From NCBI GenBank assembly GCA_015499995.1, contig JADNRV010000002.1, positions 434,001-498,000 on the forward strand: 64,000 bases of DNA, read 5' to 3'. The DNA is from Flammula alnicola. Taxonomy: Eukaryota; Basidiomycota; Agaricomycetes; Agaricales; Strophariaceae. The notes under the pieces are model-generated. The model saw only the letters and a program-made list of their open reading frames with translations, was not told the DNA's origin and did not search any database. Position numbers and translations under genes: made by a program. Numbering within the stretch: position 1 is the first letter of the stretch; the number at the start of each line of letters is the position of its first letter. Below are positions 1-11,254 of the stretch, piece after piece.

Positions 1-535
1 GTCTTAGTAGATCGCGGGTTTGTATCCAACGACTTTATTTCTTCGATAAACTCTCAAGCAGAGGAAGGGGAAGTTGAAGTTTTGGGCATGTTGCGGAACT
101 CACAACCTCGGAACGTATTCACTCCTGATAATGATCCTGAAAATGGAAAGTGGTATTGGACCGACGTGGAAAAAATGGCCGAATCTGCAGGTGGGGAGGC
201 CGCAGGTGTTCAACCAGTCTTTGTGGAACAGATTTTCGGTGAGATATTAGCTTTGCCTCAAGTTTAATACGCTCAACCAGTATTAGAGGGACATGCTGGG
301 GAAGCCAACACCAGACTTTCCAAAGGAATTCCCATAGGTCGTACACCAACAGTTGATCTTCGAAATTCTCATCTCTCATACGTGATTACTTGGTACGTTC
401 AGCAGCGTACTTGCGGATTCTTGACTTATTCTGGTGACCAGGTTTTCGCTGTCCGCACTAACAGCTTTCATGTTCTTCCGTGTCCTCGTAAATAAGAGAA
501 AGTCTCCAGGACGACGAATGCCTCGTTTCAAATGA
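1..535 (+). CDS. SHY1: SURF1/Shy1 family cytochrome c oxidase assembly protein (3' part)
   Basis: Partial gene; the 5' end lies before the window. Three exons are visible: 1-238, 281-392 and 442-535, with introns 239-280 (42 nt) and 393-441 (49 nt). Splicing gives the SURF1 C-terminal signature: a glycine-proline-glycine-arginine stretch (GIPIGRTPTVDLRN), then HLSYVITWFSLS, which starts the C-terminal membrane helix, then a basic tail ending MPRFK. Family knowledge: SURF1/Shy1 is a mitochondrial inner-membrane protein with two helices that helps insert heme a/mature Cox1 during complex IV assembly. The N-terminal helix is not in the window. Without the second splice the TW motif would run into an unrelated frame, so the intron is well supported. 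Identification is confident from motif order; exact intron ends are inferred. Confidence 0.9.
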
Positions 536-1012
536 ACATTCTTTAGAAGCGGATTCTTGGAAGGTCATATTATCAAATTTGAATGACATACTAAAATCTC
601 TTGATGCCCATAATATCTGGATTCTGTAGGAAACCTCTTCCGATGTACAGACTTGCTTGTATTTGGAAACGATAAAATAGACATAGAATTACTGCAAGAT
701 ATCACAAGCTAGAGAGAGATCATTACGTAATGGAACGAGTACCACTCTGGAGCATGGCATTCACTGGCACCACAGTGCTGCGCGCCTCTCGAAGGCTGCT
801 AGGCATTCGCCACTAGTGCTTTCTGTCTCCACGACATATATCTACATTGCTATCTAACTCTCAAGCTCTCACCTATACGATACCCCAGCCGTTCCCACCT
901 TCAGTTGGCCATAGAGCAGTAAACCAGTCGAATTCTTGACTTGTATTCAGGTGCTGCAGACTCCAGAGGCCTTCTGCATCCCTGGTTTCTTGACTATAAG
1001 CAGAGTCTGACA
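536..1012. other. intergenic region
   Basis: About 480 bases between the SURF1 stop and the first plausible start of the next gene. No coding exon, RNA gene or repeat is visible. It must hold the SURF1 3' UTR and the promoter of the next gene. An upstream in-frame ATG at 941 exists, but the sequence it adds looks like leader. Confidence 0.5.
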
Positions 1013-4000
1013 ATGGAGAATACGCAATTACCAATAGCAGAAGACGACGTTTTCAGCTCACCAGATACTGCCAGCAAGTCCCCGTCATATCGCATACATT
1101 TCCCGTCAAACGATGCAAATTCCAACCGCCTTTCCCGCACACGCGCCGACACTCAAAAAGGACTGTCCGGCTTGACTCCTCCAGTAAGGAGGGGTTCTCC
1201 CTTGAACCCCCAAAACGTCAATCAAATAGCAGACCCGTGGCGCCGACCTTGGCCCCCCGACTTGCCGTTGTCAACCACGGACTCCTCTTCGCGTCATAGA
1301 AGGAACCCGTCCCTTGGCCTTGGAGGCATTGCACGCCCTGACTCGACCTCGAGATATTCGAATGCGGTACCGGATGGCGAACTGGAAATGGGAGTATTCT
1401 CAGACGAGTATGATCTTTGTAGGTGACATCTGTCAACTCCGGAAGTCCCTAAGACTGAACCATTTGTATAGCTCATGAAGGTACAGATTCTAGACAATTT
1501 ACGATAGCCCTAATTTCATATGAACTATTTGTTCGACGTAGATCCTCGAATTCTTCAAGATGTTCAGCGGGCCCTGAAGATGAAAGCTCGTCGGGAGGCT
1601 CGTTTGAAGCGAGAAACACTGGCGACACCAGAGAAACCCGCTTCTAATTCGCCCTCTGCGTCACCTCGATCCGAAATGCCGTCCAAACCAGCGTCTTCCA
1701 TGCCTTTGCCAGTAAAACCCTCGCCCTCCCCTCTCTCCCTCTTCCTTCAAATCGGAAACTAAGCACCGCTTCATCGGAGGTTGACTTCAGTCCGGCGACT
1801 GGCGCTTTCGATTTCACTGTTCATGCGCATCCCGTTCCCTCTTCAACAGATAATGGAAGAACACTAGAATGGACCGGTACAGTCTCTGACGATGCGGATA
1901 AACGCTGGACGATATCGATTGGAAAGCGGAAGGATAAGGATAAGCTACCTCCTCTTGGAGTTATGATGGCATGATGGACGAACAAGATCAGATATACAAA
2001 GGTAAGCTACTATTATTCACGTTGAAATTTTTGTTGACGAGGATGTCCAGCGAAACTTTCAGATATTAGCAGCACGGCTCGCCTCAAACTCTTCGAAAGG
2101 CCGGCATAACAAGTAACCAACTCGGTAGACGTTATGGTTTAATATATGACGCCGTGAGTCAAAGGAAGACCCGTTGAACCTCGCGAAGATTGCGAGGTGG
2201 CATGATGCACAGCCGGAGGCTGCTAGAAATGCGTTGGAAAAGGCGGAACCGTTTACCTGGCTCAAGCACCTGAGAAGCGGACCGGTAAAACGAGTCGATC
2301 GCGATGGAATATTCGGCATTGACCATGGAACAGACCTCCTTGCCCTAACAATCGTGATCGTATGCAAACAATACCAGAAGATTCGGCCGTGCAAGATTCT
2401 GCCGTTTCATTTCCACGAAAGTCTCGCTCTCCATCCTTCCTCTCATCCTCTCGCGGGGGAATAGGCCTCCATTGGTTCATCGCTCTCAATGGGTCTGACA
2501 GCAGATGATCGAGTATCTTTCGAACCTTTCGCCGAGTCGAAGCGTGATTCACTAGATGCGGTATCGCGAAAGAGTGCTGAGTCTGCCTTAAGCAGCATTC
2601 GCAGCGGATCGTCCAAAGCTGGCATGCCCATCTCGCCAATGTCAAGCCGAACGAATGATGGTGACACTAGGAATCGCGAAATTATGGATTAACGGATCGT
2701 CCTCGTTCTCCTGGTAGCTCTACATCCGATTCCAGTTCCAGTTCTTCAAAGGGCCAAATGTCACCGAATTCCTTGCTTGTCCCGGGCGTATCTATTCACC
2801 CTCCATCTTCGGAACGTCTACTCATAGACGAATCCAACGCTGTTCCTTTGACTCTTACTACTTCCCGAGGGAGTTCGGACTCTTCGCAGAAGAAATTCAT
2901 CGTATCGCCCGCTAGTCAATCGGTCACGTCTTCGAAATCATCCTTGAAGCCTCGTAAAGTTCGGATGTCTCTGCCTCCCACAGACCGTATCCGTCGTCGA
3001 AGCAAACGACACCAAGAAAATAGAGAGGAACAACTTCGCCGTGAATATGAGACCAAGGCCACGTAAGTCGTTTCAACATATTTCCAAAAATATGCGCCTA
3101 ATATTATTGTAAGCCTTTTGCATGAAGCGAATGCTCATAATCATCGGATAAGGCAGTTTCTCAACCGGATATCAACTGGACTGAGGGACTACGAGCTCTT
3201 CAGCATACTTCTGAGAAAATCCCCGGAGCTAATCAACGGAGCATCCCCAAGGATGTTCTGGACTCCTTTTCGCACGACCCTTCCGCTGTCACAGGGGCAA
3301 CTCGTCGATTACGAGGATGGCGTGCTGTTGAAGATATCAATCAACGCGTGTATCGACAGCGGGCGACACTCAGAGCGTTCTTAGATTCCGTCACGGAAGA
3401 CCCACCTAGTAAAGGCTGTCTGTTGGATGAACCCATTGAACATGTTTTGCAGGCACTGGCAGAGATCGAAGTACACAAAGACGAGATCGCAGATGGGGCG
3501 GAATCAGTGGAAAACCTGCTCGAAACCGTCCAACGCGAACACGCATTGGTCAAAGACAACTATAACAAGACAGTCTCTCACGTATCTACTGTTTATCCCG
3601 AGGTAAATCTCTCAGCTTCATCTGTCTGTGGTTTCCGTCAGCTAACGAACGTCAGCTGTCACATATCGTTGCTCTGGAGGAGAGCTACAAAGACCAATAT
3701 CAGCAGTTCTGGGATTTGGGCATGGATGCTTTAACCCTTCTCCTGGACACTGTCACCCCATTTTGGCGAACATACGGCAAGACCATCGGAGAGGACGTCC
3801 GCGACTTCCTCATTATACCTTTATATCGCAACGAATTCACGGGAGAGGCGAAAACATACCCTATCAAGGACTTCCCTAGACGATCACCACGGCATTGGTT
3901 TGGTCTCGGCATATTCTTCCTTGTCTCAGTAGCCGTCAACGTGCTGCAAGTTCGAGCAGCAATCACATCCACTTTAAATTGCCGTTTGCAGCTTATTCCC

Positions 4001-4150
4001 TACGACGGTGTTCGATGGACGGCTTTGCCATTTTTCTGGGTCGGGATTATAATACAGTGGCTAGCGGTGGTGTTCGAATTCGCGATTGTTTTCATGCAAC
4101 TTGGAGTTATAACTTGGTGGACTGGCTGGTCAGTCAAGTTGTTGACATAG
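1013..4150 (+). CDS. large serine-rich protein with C-terminal membrane segments, reading frame broken several times
   Basis: Not recognised as a named family. The ATG at 1013 opens a serine/proline/arginine-rich, probably disordered N-terminus. A 9-nt exon (1472-1480) is spliced to an exon starting 1542 (DPRILQDVQRALKMKARREA). The 3' half (about 3150-4150) is a clean helical region followed by two hydrophobic segments (about 3900-3960 and 4020-4135), suggesting a membrane-anchored C-terminus. Between about 1700 and 2760 the protein-like sequence changes frame at least four to five times (near 1735, 1965, 2100, 2290, 2690). Most changes have no credible intron, and those I could phase are -1. 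Codon use and low-complexity style stay the same across the slips. This points to missing bases in the assembly more than to an old pseudogene, though a pseudogene cannot be excluded. Function unknown. Confidence 0.55.
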
Positions 4151-4305
4151 AGGATGGCAGTTAAGTTTCGGATTGTAAATTATATGTAATGTATTTTTGA
4201 TTTATGTACGTCTATGTTGGGTTTTACGACAAAAACAGGGTTTTACAATATACAACTAAATTACAGCCATGTAACATACAACCGCCGCATGGAAAGCACC
4301 ATCAA

Positions 4306-6102
4306 CTATGAAGTAGTATGGGCGGTCTGAACAGGAGGGGTTGGTGGAGGCACACTAGGTGCCCATTTCCCAGAGTCTACACATGGTCGACAATATCCTA
4401 GTATTCCCTTCAGAAAATAAGAGGAAGAGAGGTCGATGAAGTGCTTACTTCCTCCCAAGATGAGTGGTACATCTGTTTGCTTGCAAGAGACGCACTGAAT
4501 CGGAATAGCAGATGACTTAGTCTGAGACGCGCGAGGTTTTTTGACTACAATACTATCTCCAGAAAGGGTCTTGGAGGTCGTCGTTTTCTTTTCCGCGTAG
4601 GGTTTTCTCTGGCGCGATGCTCGAGATTGTGGAGCTGGACCTTGCCTGAGGGGTTTCATGGTATATGAGGGTCCACATGCCTACAAAATGTGGTCAGTGG
4701 ACGAAATAATAACGGGAATATGAGATTACATTTTGAAGTTGTGTCAAAAGGATCCAGAGGCAATGTAAGCCTAGATACAATCTCTTCGGCTGGATCTGTA
4801 GGATTTAAATTAAAGACCAATGGAAACAGCGAAGTCTAAATACCAGGCTTTCTATTTGCTTTTTGTGGAGGCTATTCTTCTCCTCCCCACCAATCCATCG
4901 GAAATTGTGTCCCAGATAGCCGGAGGGGCGTCCTTAAGGCGCAACGACGCTGGATACAATCCGCTACTTCCTGAGCTTGTATCTGAAATGGTCTGCTCAG
5001 AAAGAGAGACAGACACCTTTCCATCGTTTGAAAGGCATGTCGTCACTAATACATCTATATTCGCAATTGAAGCATTGGGATTTGATATCCTTTCTGCGCA
5101 CACCGAACCTCTTGGAAAGACCCAGCGATCTCCAGGTGTTTCGCGAAATTCAAGGACCAGATCAAAGGGCTTCACAGGAGCTTGAGTTGGCATCCGTTGG
5201 TAATAGTCAACGGTGCCACCAGTCGATTGAGTAGGAGGTTGTTGCTGAGGCGCAGTGGCAGCGGCGAGTGCAGCAGCCGACGCAGTTTCCATGTTCGCCA
5301 AGGATTGAATCAGAAGTCCAAGGGTTTTGAGCTGATCTGGGGTAGCTTTGCCGGCAGCAGCTAGCTGGAGAAGATTGGATAAAATGGGATTTGCAGATGC
5401 GGCGGCATTCACCTGATTGATGAGGCCCGGTGTGATTGCAGCAACAGGAGTAAGCGACGAAATTAATGGGGTGGGAACTCTGTCGGGTTCAGCTAATGAT
5501 GGTGTTGTTGTTCCAGTGGACGCAGTGGCTGTTATTGCTGTGCTATTTGTCGGTTGTGTTCCCTGAGTAGCGGGTGTCGAATATTGGTGGTATGTAGAAT
5601 TATAGGCCATAGTAGATTGCCAATACGGATTACTAGGTGTATTTTGGACAGGAGCTGGAGGCGAGTAGGGAACTTGAGAGGACAGGTAATGGACTTCGTA
5701 GAAAACAGTGTCCGGAAATAAATGAGGTCCAATTTCAAGGTTACATCTCCCTCGGGTTTGGATTGTATGTGGAGGCTGAGTTACTTCAGGCGCCTTGCTC
5801 CCGCGAGTTTTGGTAGAGAACTTGGGAAATGTCTGGAAAAGCCATCGATCTCGAGCTAGCAGGAGAATGTTTCAGGAAGAGAGGTTGATCGATAACATAA
5901 AACACACATTGTTTCAAGGATTTAAGCAGGACAAAACTGGATTCACGAGGTTAAATTGGAATAGTCGTATAATAGGATAGACCCACCTTTCAGGTATACT
6001 TTTGACACGCTGTTCTTCTTCTTCCGAGTAATCCTGGTCCCAGAAAGGCTTGTCTCCAACGGGGAGCATGGGTTCAATTTTTATGTGGCTCGCATTCTGC
6101 AT
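4306..6102 (-). CDS. conserved hypothetical protein with N-terminal acidic motif and C-terminal CxxC pairs
   Basis: Minus-strand gene of unknown function. Start ATG at 6102 (MQNASHIKIEP...). Exon 1 (5987-6102) encodes an acidic/aromatic stretch containing DKPFWDQDYSEEEEQRV. A 29-nt exon (5908-5936) bridges it to a long exon starting at 5855; introns are 50 and 52 nt. The long exon holds an Ala/Gln/Thr-rich central region and a block with the hydrophobic pattern DLVLEFRETPGDRW. The last exon (4306-4659) is basic, then has CVSCKQTD and CRPC, possibly a small zinc-binding unit. The joint between 4659 and 4852 contains a short exon (around 4725-4790) whose phase I could not reconcile. The mix of low complexity and paired cysteines suggests a nuclear regulatory protein; that is inference only. 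Confidence 0.6.
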
Positions 6103-6303
6103 GGCGCCAGATGCTGATGCAGCTGAGTGAGTCGATCAGCAAGCGCGTTATTGGTTGAATGGATCATCCGAGGACAATCAAGGCCAAGCACGAGCACTGC
6201 CACCAGCCCCTCTAGTCAGCTTCAAGTTTAACCATCGCGAGGACCGTGACAAACTTAATCCAAAAGCCCAGCGTAACTTGCCCATAGTTAGAATTATTCC
6301 TCA

Positions 6304-8285
6304 ATGACGAGTCGCGTTCGTGAGTTCTTCTCAACATCGCACCTACTTCATCTACCAACATAAGCGAATTTTGCAGAAAAAGGCGGCACTGTCTTCAGAC
6401 CAGTCGCAAAATCGCGAGCTCGGACCGCACCAAGTGCTTCTCGTCAACCGTCTGTATTGCTCGAACAATTAGGGGGAGAATATGTCAATACCGCCAGCCT
6501 TGACTTAAACTCATCTTTTCCTTCACTACCTTCTTCTTTACCTGCTGCCCCAACCCTCCAGGACCAGCATGGATCAACGACTGAACAACAATCTTCTTCC
6601 ATGCTCTCAGATGCAGCTCCTGGAAACGACGCCGCGGAAAATACTCTCAACACAGTATTTGAAACGCAATTCATTCCCCCTCGCGTTTCTGCCATGCCCC
6701 CCGTTGTTGTATCCTCTACAATTAATATCGTGCGTTCAAGTCCTGCTGTACCGACCATAATGGTAACAAGAAGCTCTCAAACCCCACTCCTGGAATTATT
6801 CACGCCCTCTTTACCTCAAATTTTCAATGACGATGGTATTTCGTCGCCGCGACGTTGACTTCGGGATTGGCGAGAACAGAATCGGCAGAATGCCAATTGT
6901 CATCAACGTTGATCCAAGCCACAATATCGACGAATGAGAATTCAGGAGGATCAAGCTCCTTGGCTGAACCAACACGACATCCGACTACCTTAACCAACTC
7001 TAATTCAATTTCTTCGTTACCCGGCGAACAGGAACATCATGAGGTCCCTTCCGTTAAAGGTGGCACACGAAAACGAAAAATCAAAGATGACAGTACTAAA
7101 AGGCTGAAAAGACGGAGAGGTGGATCGAAAGATGTCGAGGACGTTGAGCACTCGCAAGATGGATTATCTTCCAGGCAATCCCGAGCTTCAAGTCGAGCAT
7201 CAAGTAGCACCCCTCGACCTCGCAAACGCGCTCCCTCACCCCCTCCGTACGACCCGGATGCCGATCCTGGAGAGGACATTGACCCGACTACCGTCACAAT
7301 GGCGGCTCTGTGTAGCGATACTGGACAAGGCCGAGTCAGTCGTAAAGCCGCCGAAATCTTGAGTAATCACGCTGCTTGGAAGATCAAAAATCGAGAAAAG
7401 AGGGCTCGCATGAAATCTATCATGGAAGCAAAGAAGTATGGCAGGGAAGAAGATGACCTGGAAAATAATCAAGAAGGTGAACCGCAGGATGGATCACAGA
7501 AGCCACCTCGCTCGGTGAAGCGGTGGCCTCTGCCTCTACAAATGCGATAGTTGATGATACAGGCAACGACTTCGATTATTCCCAAGGTTTGACTACTAGT
7601 CGATATAATGTGCAAGTTCGCATCGGTCCAAACGGCGAAACTGTAATTGACGAAGAATCTCTTGTCGTGGACCGCGTAGAAAACGACGGGACTGAGAATT
7701 ATACTCATGTCATCGAATCCGACCATACAAAGTTTGTTAATTCCGGGACGTATGGGAAACGGTATCGGGGCTCTAGGTGGAGTGCAGAGGAAACAGAGCT
7801 GTTCTACGATGTATGTGCTTTACTTCCCTTTCCTCAAAATCTCTAAAGTATTTCTCAGGCCCTTGCTCAATACGGAGAAAATTACGAACTCATTGCATAT
7901 GTCCTCCCTGGGCGGGATAGAAAATCCTGTAAAAATAAATTCAAAGTCGAGGACAAGAGGAATCATGCGAGAATCAACCATTGTCTCAACAATAGTATTC
8001 CAGTCGGTAAGTCGATCATTATTGACCCATTGAGATAGTTTGACCTATTCTTTTAACCCAGATATGAAGACGCTGTCTCGAATGACTGGAAAGGATTTCT
8101 CAGGCCCAGTTCCCGAAATTCGTGCCCCACCTCCAATGCCAACAGTCACTCCGAACGAAGAAAGCTCTGAAATGCCCACTGAAGACCCTCCACAGCGAGT
8201 AAAGAAGCGGAGTCGTAGTAAAAGCCACGGGGTTGCCGAGAGTGGGGTTGTTGTGCTCGGCGACGCAGAAAATTTCGAAAGCTGA
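6304..8285 (+). CDS. BDP1: TFIIIB subunit B'' (Bdp1), SANT-domain RNA polymerase III initiation factor
   Basis: Starts MTSRV at 6304 with an intron at 6320-6376, then TVFRPVAKSRAR, typical of fungal Bdp1 N-termini. Other introns: 6836-6879, 7811-7858 and 8007-8061. A basic, Ser-rich central part precedes the extended SANT/Myb domain encoded around 7750-8010, with SRWSAEETELFYDALAQYG, then LPGRDRKSCKNKF and NHARINHCLNNSIPV, and TLSRMTGKDFSGPVPEI after it. These are hallmarks of Bdp1, which binds Brf1-TBP and opens pol III promoters. Between about 7477 and 7550 the frame changes by -1. Either a 74-nt intron (7477-7550) is removed or one A is missing near 7500. The identification does not depend on which. 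Confidence 0.88.
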
Positions 8286-8743
8286 TAAGCCTGGCTGCCT
8301 GATATTTAAGGGTAAATTAAAGAATTTGGTGCCCTCCATGACCTTTGCTGCGAATTTAGATATTCGTCTTGTAATCATCTCCTCTTTCCTAGGAAAACAA
8401 CTATTCCACGATGGCGACTACTGACTTGGAAGCTAAAACAAATTACCGGAAGAGCTGTGCAGTGGAATCACGTTGTTCCTCAGTGGTTGTGTGGCACCAT
8501 AAGAGCTTACCGCACTCCGATAACTCTTCTTTGGACCCACCTTCTTTGTTCCTTTATCTACTGCAGAACATTCATATCACTTGCTTTTTCGTGAGTGTCA
8601 AGGGCTCTTCGTCTTGCGAACTAACTGGCAGTTTCCTTGTAAGTATTGTAAGACACATGTCGACGTCATCCGACTAAGTACTTACATAACATGTTCACAC
8701 TTGGATGCATGCAAGTCAAATCTTTTGCCAGTGTACTTCTACC
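8286..8743. other. intergenic region
   Basis: About 460 bases between the BDP1 stop and the next start. Short open stretches here have no motif or coding bias, and no RNA gene or repeat is seen. It must contain the BDP1 terminator and the promoter of the downstream dehydrogenase-like gene. Confidence 0.5.
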
Positions 8744-9984
8744 ATGTCTTTACAAAAGGTCGTCATCTGCGGGGCTGGGTTCTTAGGTGAATTCTTCAAC
8801 CAAAATTCCCTTAGACTCTGCTCACACGTGCGGTGCGGTGGGAAATTAGGACGCCATATTAGCAAAGCCATTGCCGCTTCGACCGATTCGAGAAGCGCGG
8901 TTCAAGTATCTTCTCGTAACCCCCAGAAAGTTTGGGGAGCTCTTCAAAACGACACAAGCATTCCGCAGGAGCGCCTGTTACCTCCTGTGCCTGTCGACAT
9001 AACTAAACCCTCAACGATTAAGGAGGCATTCAAGGATGCAAGCATGGTGGTCTCTCTTGTTGGCATCATTCACGGTTCTCCTCAAGACTTTGAAGCTATT
9101 CAGTGGAAAGGCGCTGAAAATGTGGCGATTGGCGCAAGAGATGCAGGAGCCAAACTCGTTCACTTCAGTACCCTTGGTGCTGATCCCGCGAGCAATATTC
9201 CTTATACAAGGACCAAAGGCTTAGCTGAGCGATCTCTTTTGACGATAGACCCGAAGACGACTATCGTACGCCCAAGCCTTGTATTTGGGCCCGAGGATGA
9301 TTTTTTCAACGTGCGATCTGACTTCTTGCTCTCGGTCCCTTTTCAAGGTATTTCAAACATATCCTGATTCCTGAAATCTTAGCGCTTCGCTCGACTTTCG
9401 AAAATTATGCCTTTCCTGCCTGTTTTCGGAGGAGGGACTTCTCTCTTCCAACCTGTCTACGTTGGAGATCTGGCTCGTCTTGTCGAAATCATCTCCAGGA
9501 ACAACGCGAGTATTGATCAAAAATTGAGAGGCAAGATCGTCGAAGCCGGCGGTCCTCAAAGTATGCTCGTTTTCCGAGAAACAAGATGTTGACTAAACAT
9601 ATCATGGTTACTTATCTTCAACTTCAGCTTTCACATATCGTGAATTAATGCAAATCGTCTTGGACGTCACGGGCCGCAAACGCCCAATAATTTCACTTCC
9701 TTTCGCGATAGGGATGCTGCAAGGTGCGATCCTCGAAAACTTGCCCGTCAATCTCTTCACTGTAACACGGGCCCAAGTACGTCGCTGCTTTTTCATAAAT
9801 ATACACACTTCTAGATGCATTTATTCATTGTGTACGATATATCTAGGTTGAACAATTAAAATCTGATAACGTAATTAATCCTCACATGCCGAAAAACCAC
9901 CTATCACTTGAAGATGCTCTGTCAACGTTTTCGACCATGCCCCTACGCACCGTCCAGGAGATCCTACCTACCTATCTCCGTTGA
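8744..9984 (+). CDS. NDUFA9/Coq11-like atypical short-chain dehydrogenase (mitochondrial)
   Basis: Five exons with introns 8787-8849, 9311-9382, 9561-9627 and 9777-9846, all in good phase. The protein begins MSLQKVVICGAGFLGRHI, a Rossmann nucleotide-binding turn at the N-terminus. It continues with VSLVGIIHG, HFSTLGADP, a YTRTKGLAE segment replacing the canonical YxxxK, VRPSLVFGPEDDFFNRF and QPVYVGDLARL. This order is shared by NDUFA9 (complex I accessory subunit) and yeast Coq11 (linked to the coenzyme Q synthome). Length about 300 residues suits Coq11-type fungal proteins rather than the longer NDUFA9, so I keep the name open. Mitochondrial location is inferred from family. The stop lies only about 95 bases from the Helitron tip at 10081. 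Confidence 0.82.
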
Positions 9985-10080
9985 CGTCACCCAGGCATTC
10001 GGTTCTCAGTATTCAACTGTGACCTTGAAATAAATTCGCGGTAATTTGCCTTGTGTAACCCTCTGTAACCTTGTGTAACA

Positions 10081-10868
10081 CTAGCATTTGACCCGGGCTT
10101 TGCCCGGGGCGTGCCCCGTGCCCCTGAGCCAATAAATATTATACTATTTGTCTCGACTCTCTAGTTTGTCTCCCATAAACACTCAATTAGACAGACTGGA
10201 TCATGTTGCCACCTCATCCCATGCAATATCCTTCCGACTTGACCATTAAATATTGAATTAGAAGCCCATAGAATTAGAGTCTCAGAGTAAGAGCCCTGGG
10301 CCCCCATAGAGTAAGAGCCCCATAGAATAAGCAGCTTGTAGAATTAGAGCCTCATAGAATAATAAGCTCATATAATAAGAGGCTTGTAGAATAAGCAGAT
10401 TATAGAATAATAAGCTCATATAATAAGAGGCTTGTAGAATAAGCAGATTATAGAATAATAAGCTCATATAATAAGAGGCTTGTAGAATAAGCAGATTATA
10501 GAATTAGTAGCTCATAGAATTAGAGGCTTGTAAGTTGTAGAATTAGAGCTTTGTAGAATTAGAAGTTAGAACTTTGTAGAATAGAAGGCTTGTAGAATTA
10601 GAGGCTCATAGAATTCTCATGAGATACAACATGCCTTTAGTAGCTAAGATGTATGTATGCATTAAGAAATCAAGCAAGCAAAAGAGAGAGAAGAAAATAT
10701 TCTATCTACATACAGATATCCTTATATGGCAATTGTCTAGAGCTCGGCCAGTGCGCGGTGAGTCGAGACATCAGACTCGTTGACGATTATACACCTTGAC
10801 ATTCGCGCATTTGTGTCCCGTTTCGCGCATTTGTGCACGCCCGTGGGAACCGCCCTGCTTTTATAATA
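10081..10868 (-). mobile_element. non-autonomous Helitron G (main body)
   Basis: Read on the minus strand. Its 3' tip is CTAG (10081-10084) preceded by a GC-rich hairpin (CCCGGGC-AAA-GCCCGGG), with a host T following, as expected for Helitrons. Its 5' tip reads TCTATATTATAAAAGC, but its first four bases (TCTA) now lie at 18279-18282 because Helitron E inserted between TCTA and TATTATAAAAGC. The body contains a minisatellite and no gene. The same 5' motif occurs in Helitron F. Helitron structure (5' TC, 3' hairpin plus CTRR, insertion between A and T) is established knowledge; the assignment is from sequence reading. Confidence 0.75.
10282..10620. repeat. AT-rich minisatellite with 48-bp units
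   Basis: Inside Helitron G. Three near-identical 48-bp units (about 10362-10505, each containing AATAAGCTCATATAATAAG and GGCTTGTAGAATAAGCAG) are flanked by degenerate 15-17-bp pieces built from TAGAATTAGAG-like words. There are no spacers and no inverted structure, so it is not a CRISPR array. Confidence 0.9.
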
Positions 10869-10901
10869 CGAGCGCGTGACCCGTGCTTCGCACGGGCGTG
10901 C

Positions 10902-10910
10902 CGTTAGCCT
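10902..10910. repeat. left 9-bp target-site duplication of the DUF6589/RecQ transposon
   Basis: CGTTAGCCT, repeated exactly at 17583-17591. The intact mini-Helitron C has one copy of the equivalent site (CGTTGGCCT), so the second copy is a duplication made on insertion. Confidence 0.85.
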
Positions 10911-11115
10911 TAGGCTCGTCCCCATCCGGCTTCGCCACACATGAGACTAAGTGCACGTGGTTTGTGAGAGTAAACTCGACAACTGGCGAAGCCGGCTGGT
11001 CTGTTCCGGGACACTTTTGGCGGAGCCCGCCAATCTTGTTGTCGGTACTTAGTGAAAAAAGTGGCTTAAGTTCAAAAAAAGGTGTCAAAATTGAGTACAC
11101 AAAAAGTGATTATTT
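10911..11115. repeat. left terminal inverted repeat of the DUF6589/RecQ transposon
   Basis: Begins TAGGCTCG. Shares with the reverse complement of 17370-17582, in the same order: TTCCGGG (offset about 94 versus 87), CCGCCAATCTTG, GAAAAAAG and CAAAAAAAG followed by AAAATTGAGTA. Overall similarity is moderate with small gaps, strongest in the inner 110 bp. Confidence 0.8.
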
Positions 11116-11254
11116 TTTGATTTCAAGTCGATTAGAGTATATAAGATTTTTTCTGAAAAAAATGAAAATGGACTTGGTCATCATTGACAGGCCTGTGCGC
11201 GAGAATTAGAAGCCTCGCGTCAACCGTCGAAGCCACTCAAAACTCTCACCGCTG

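Noticed and set aside
2262..2645. 127-codon minus-strand frame over the broken 1.0-4.2 kb gene
   Set aside because: No motif; plus-strand pieces form a coherent protein.
7477..7550. 74-nt intron in BDP1
   Set aside because: It would reconcile phases, but the donor (GTGAAC) is weak and the interval reads as protein in the next frame; kept only as an alternative to a missing base.
8411..8677. 88-codon frame between BDP1 and the SDR gene
   Set aside because: No motif, cysteine-rich random composition, and lies in the expected UTR/promoter interval.
10282..10620. Regular repeats resembling a CRISPR array
   Set aside because: Units are contiguous, AT-rich and without unique spacers; eukaryotic minisatellite.
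10879..10900. GC-rich hairpins CCCGTGC/GCACGGG as transcription terminators
   Set aside because: They recur only at Helitron 3' ends at fixed distance from CTAG/CTCG and do not follow genes.
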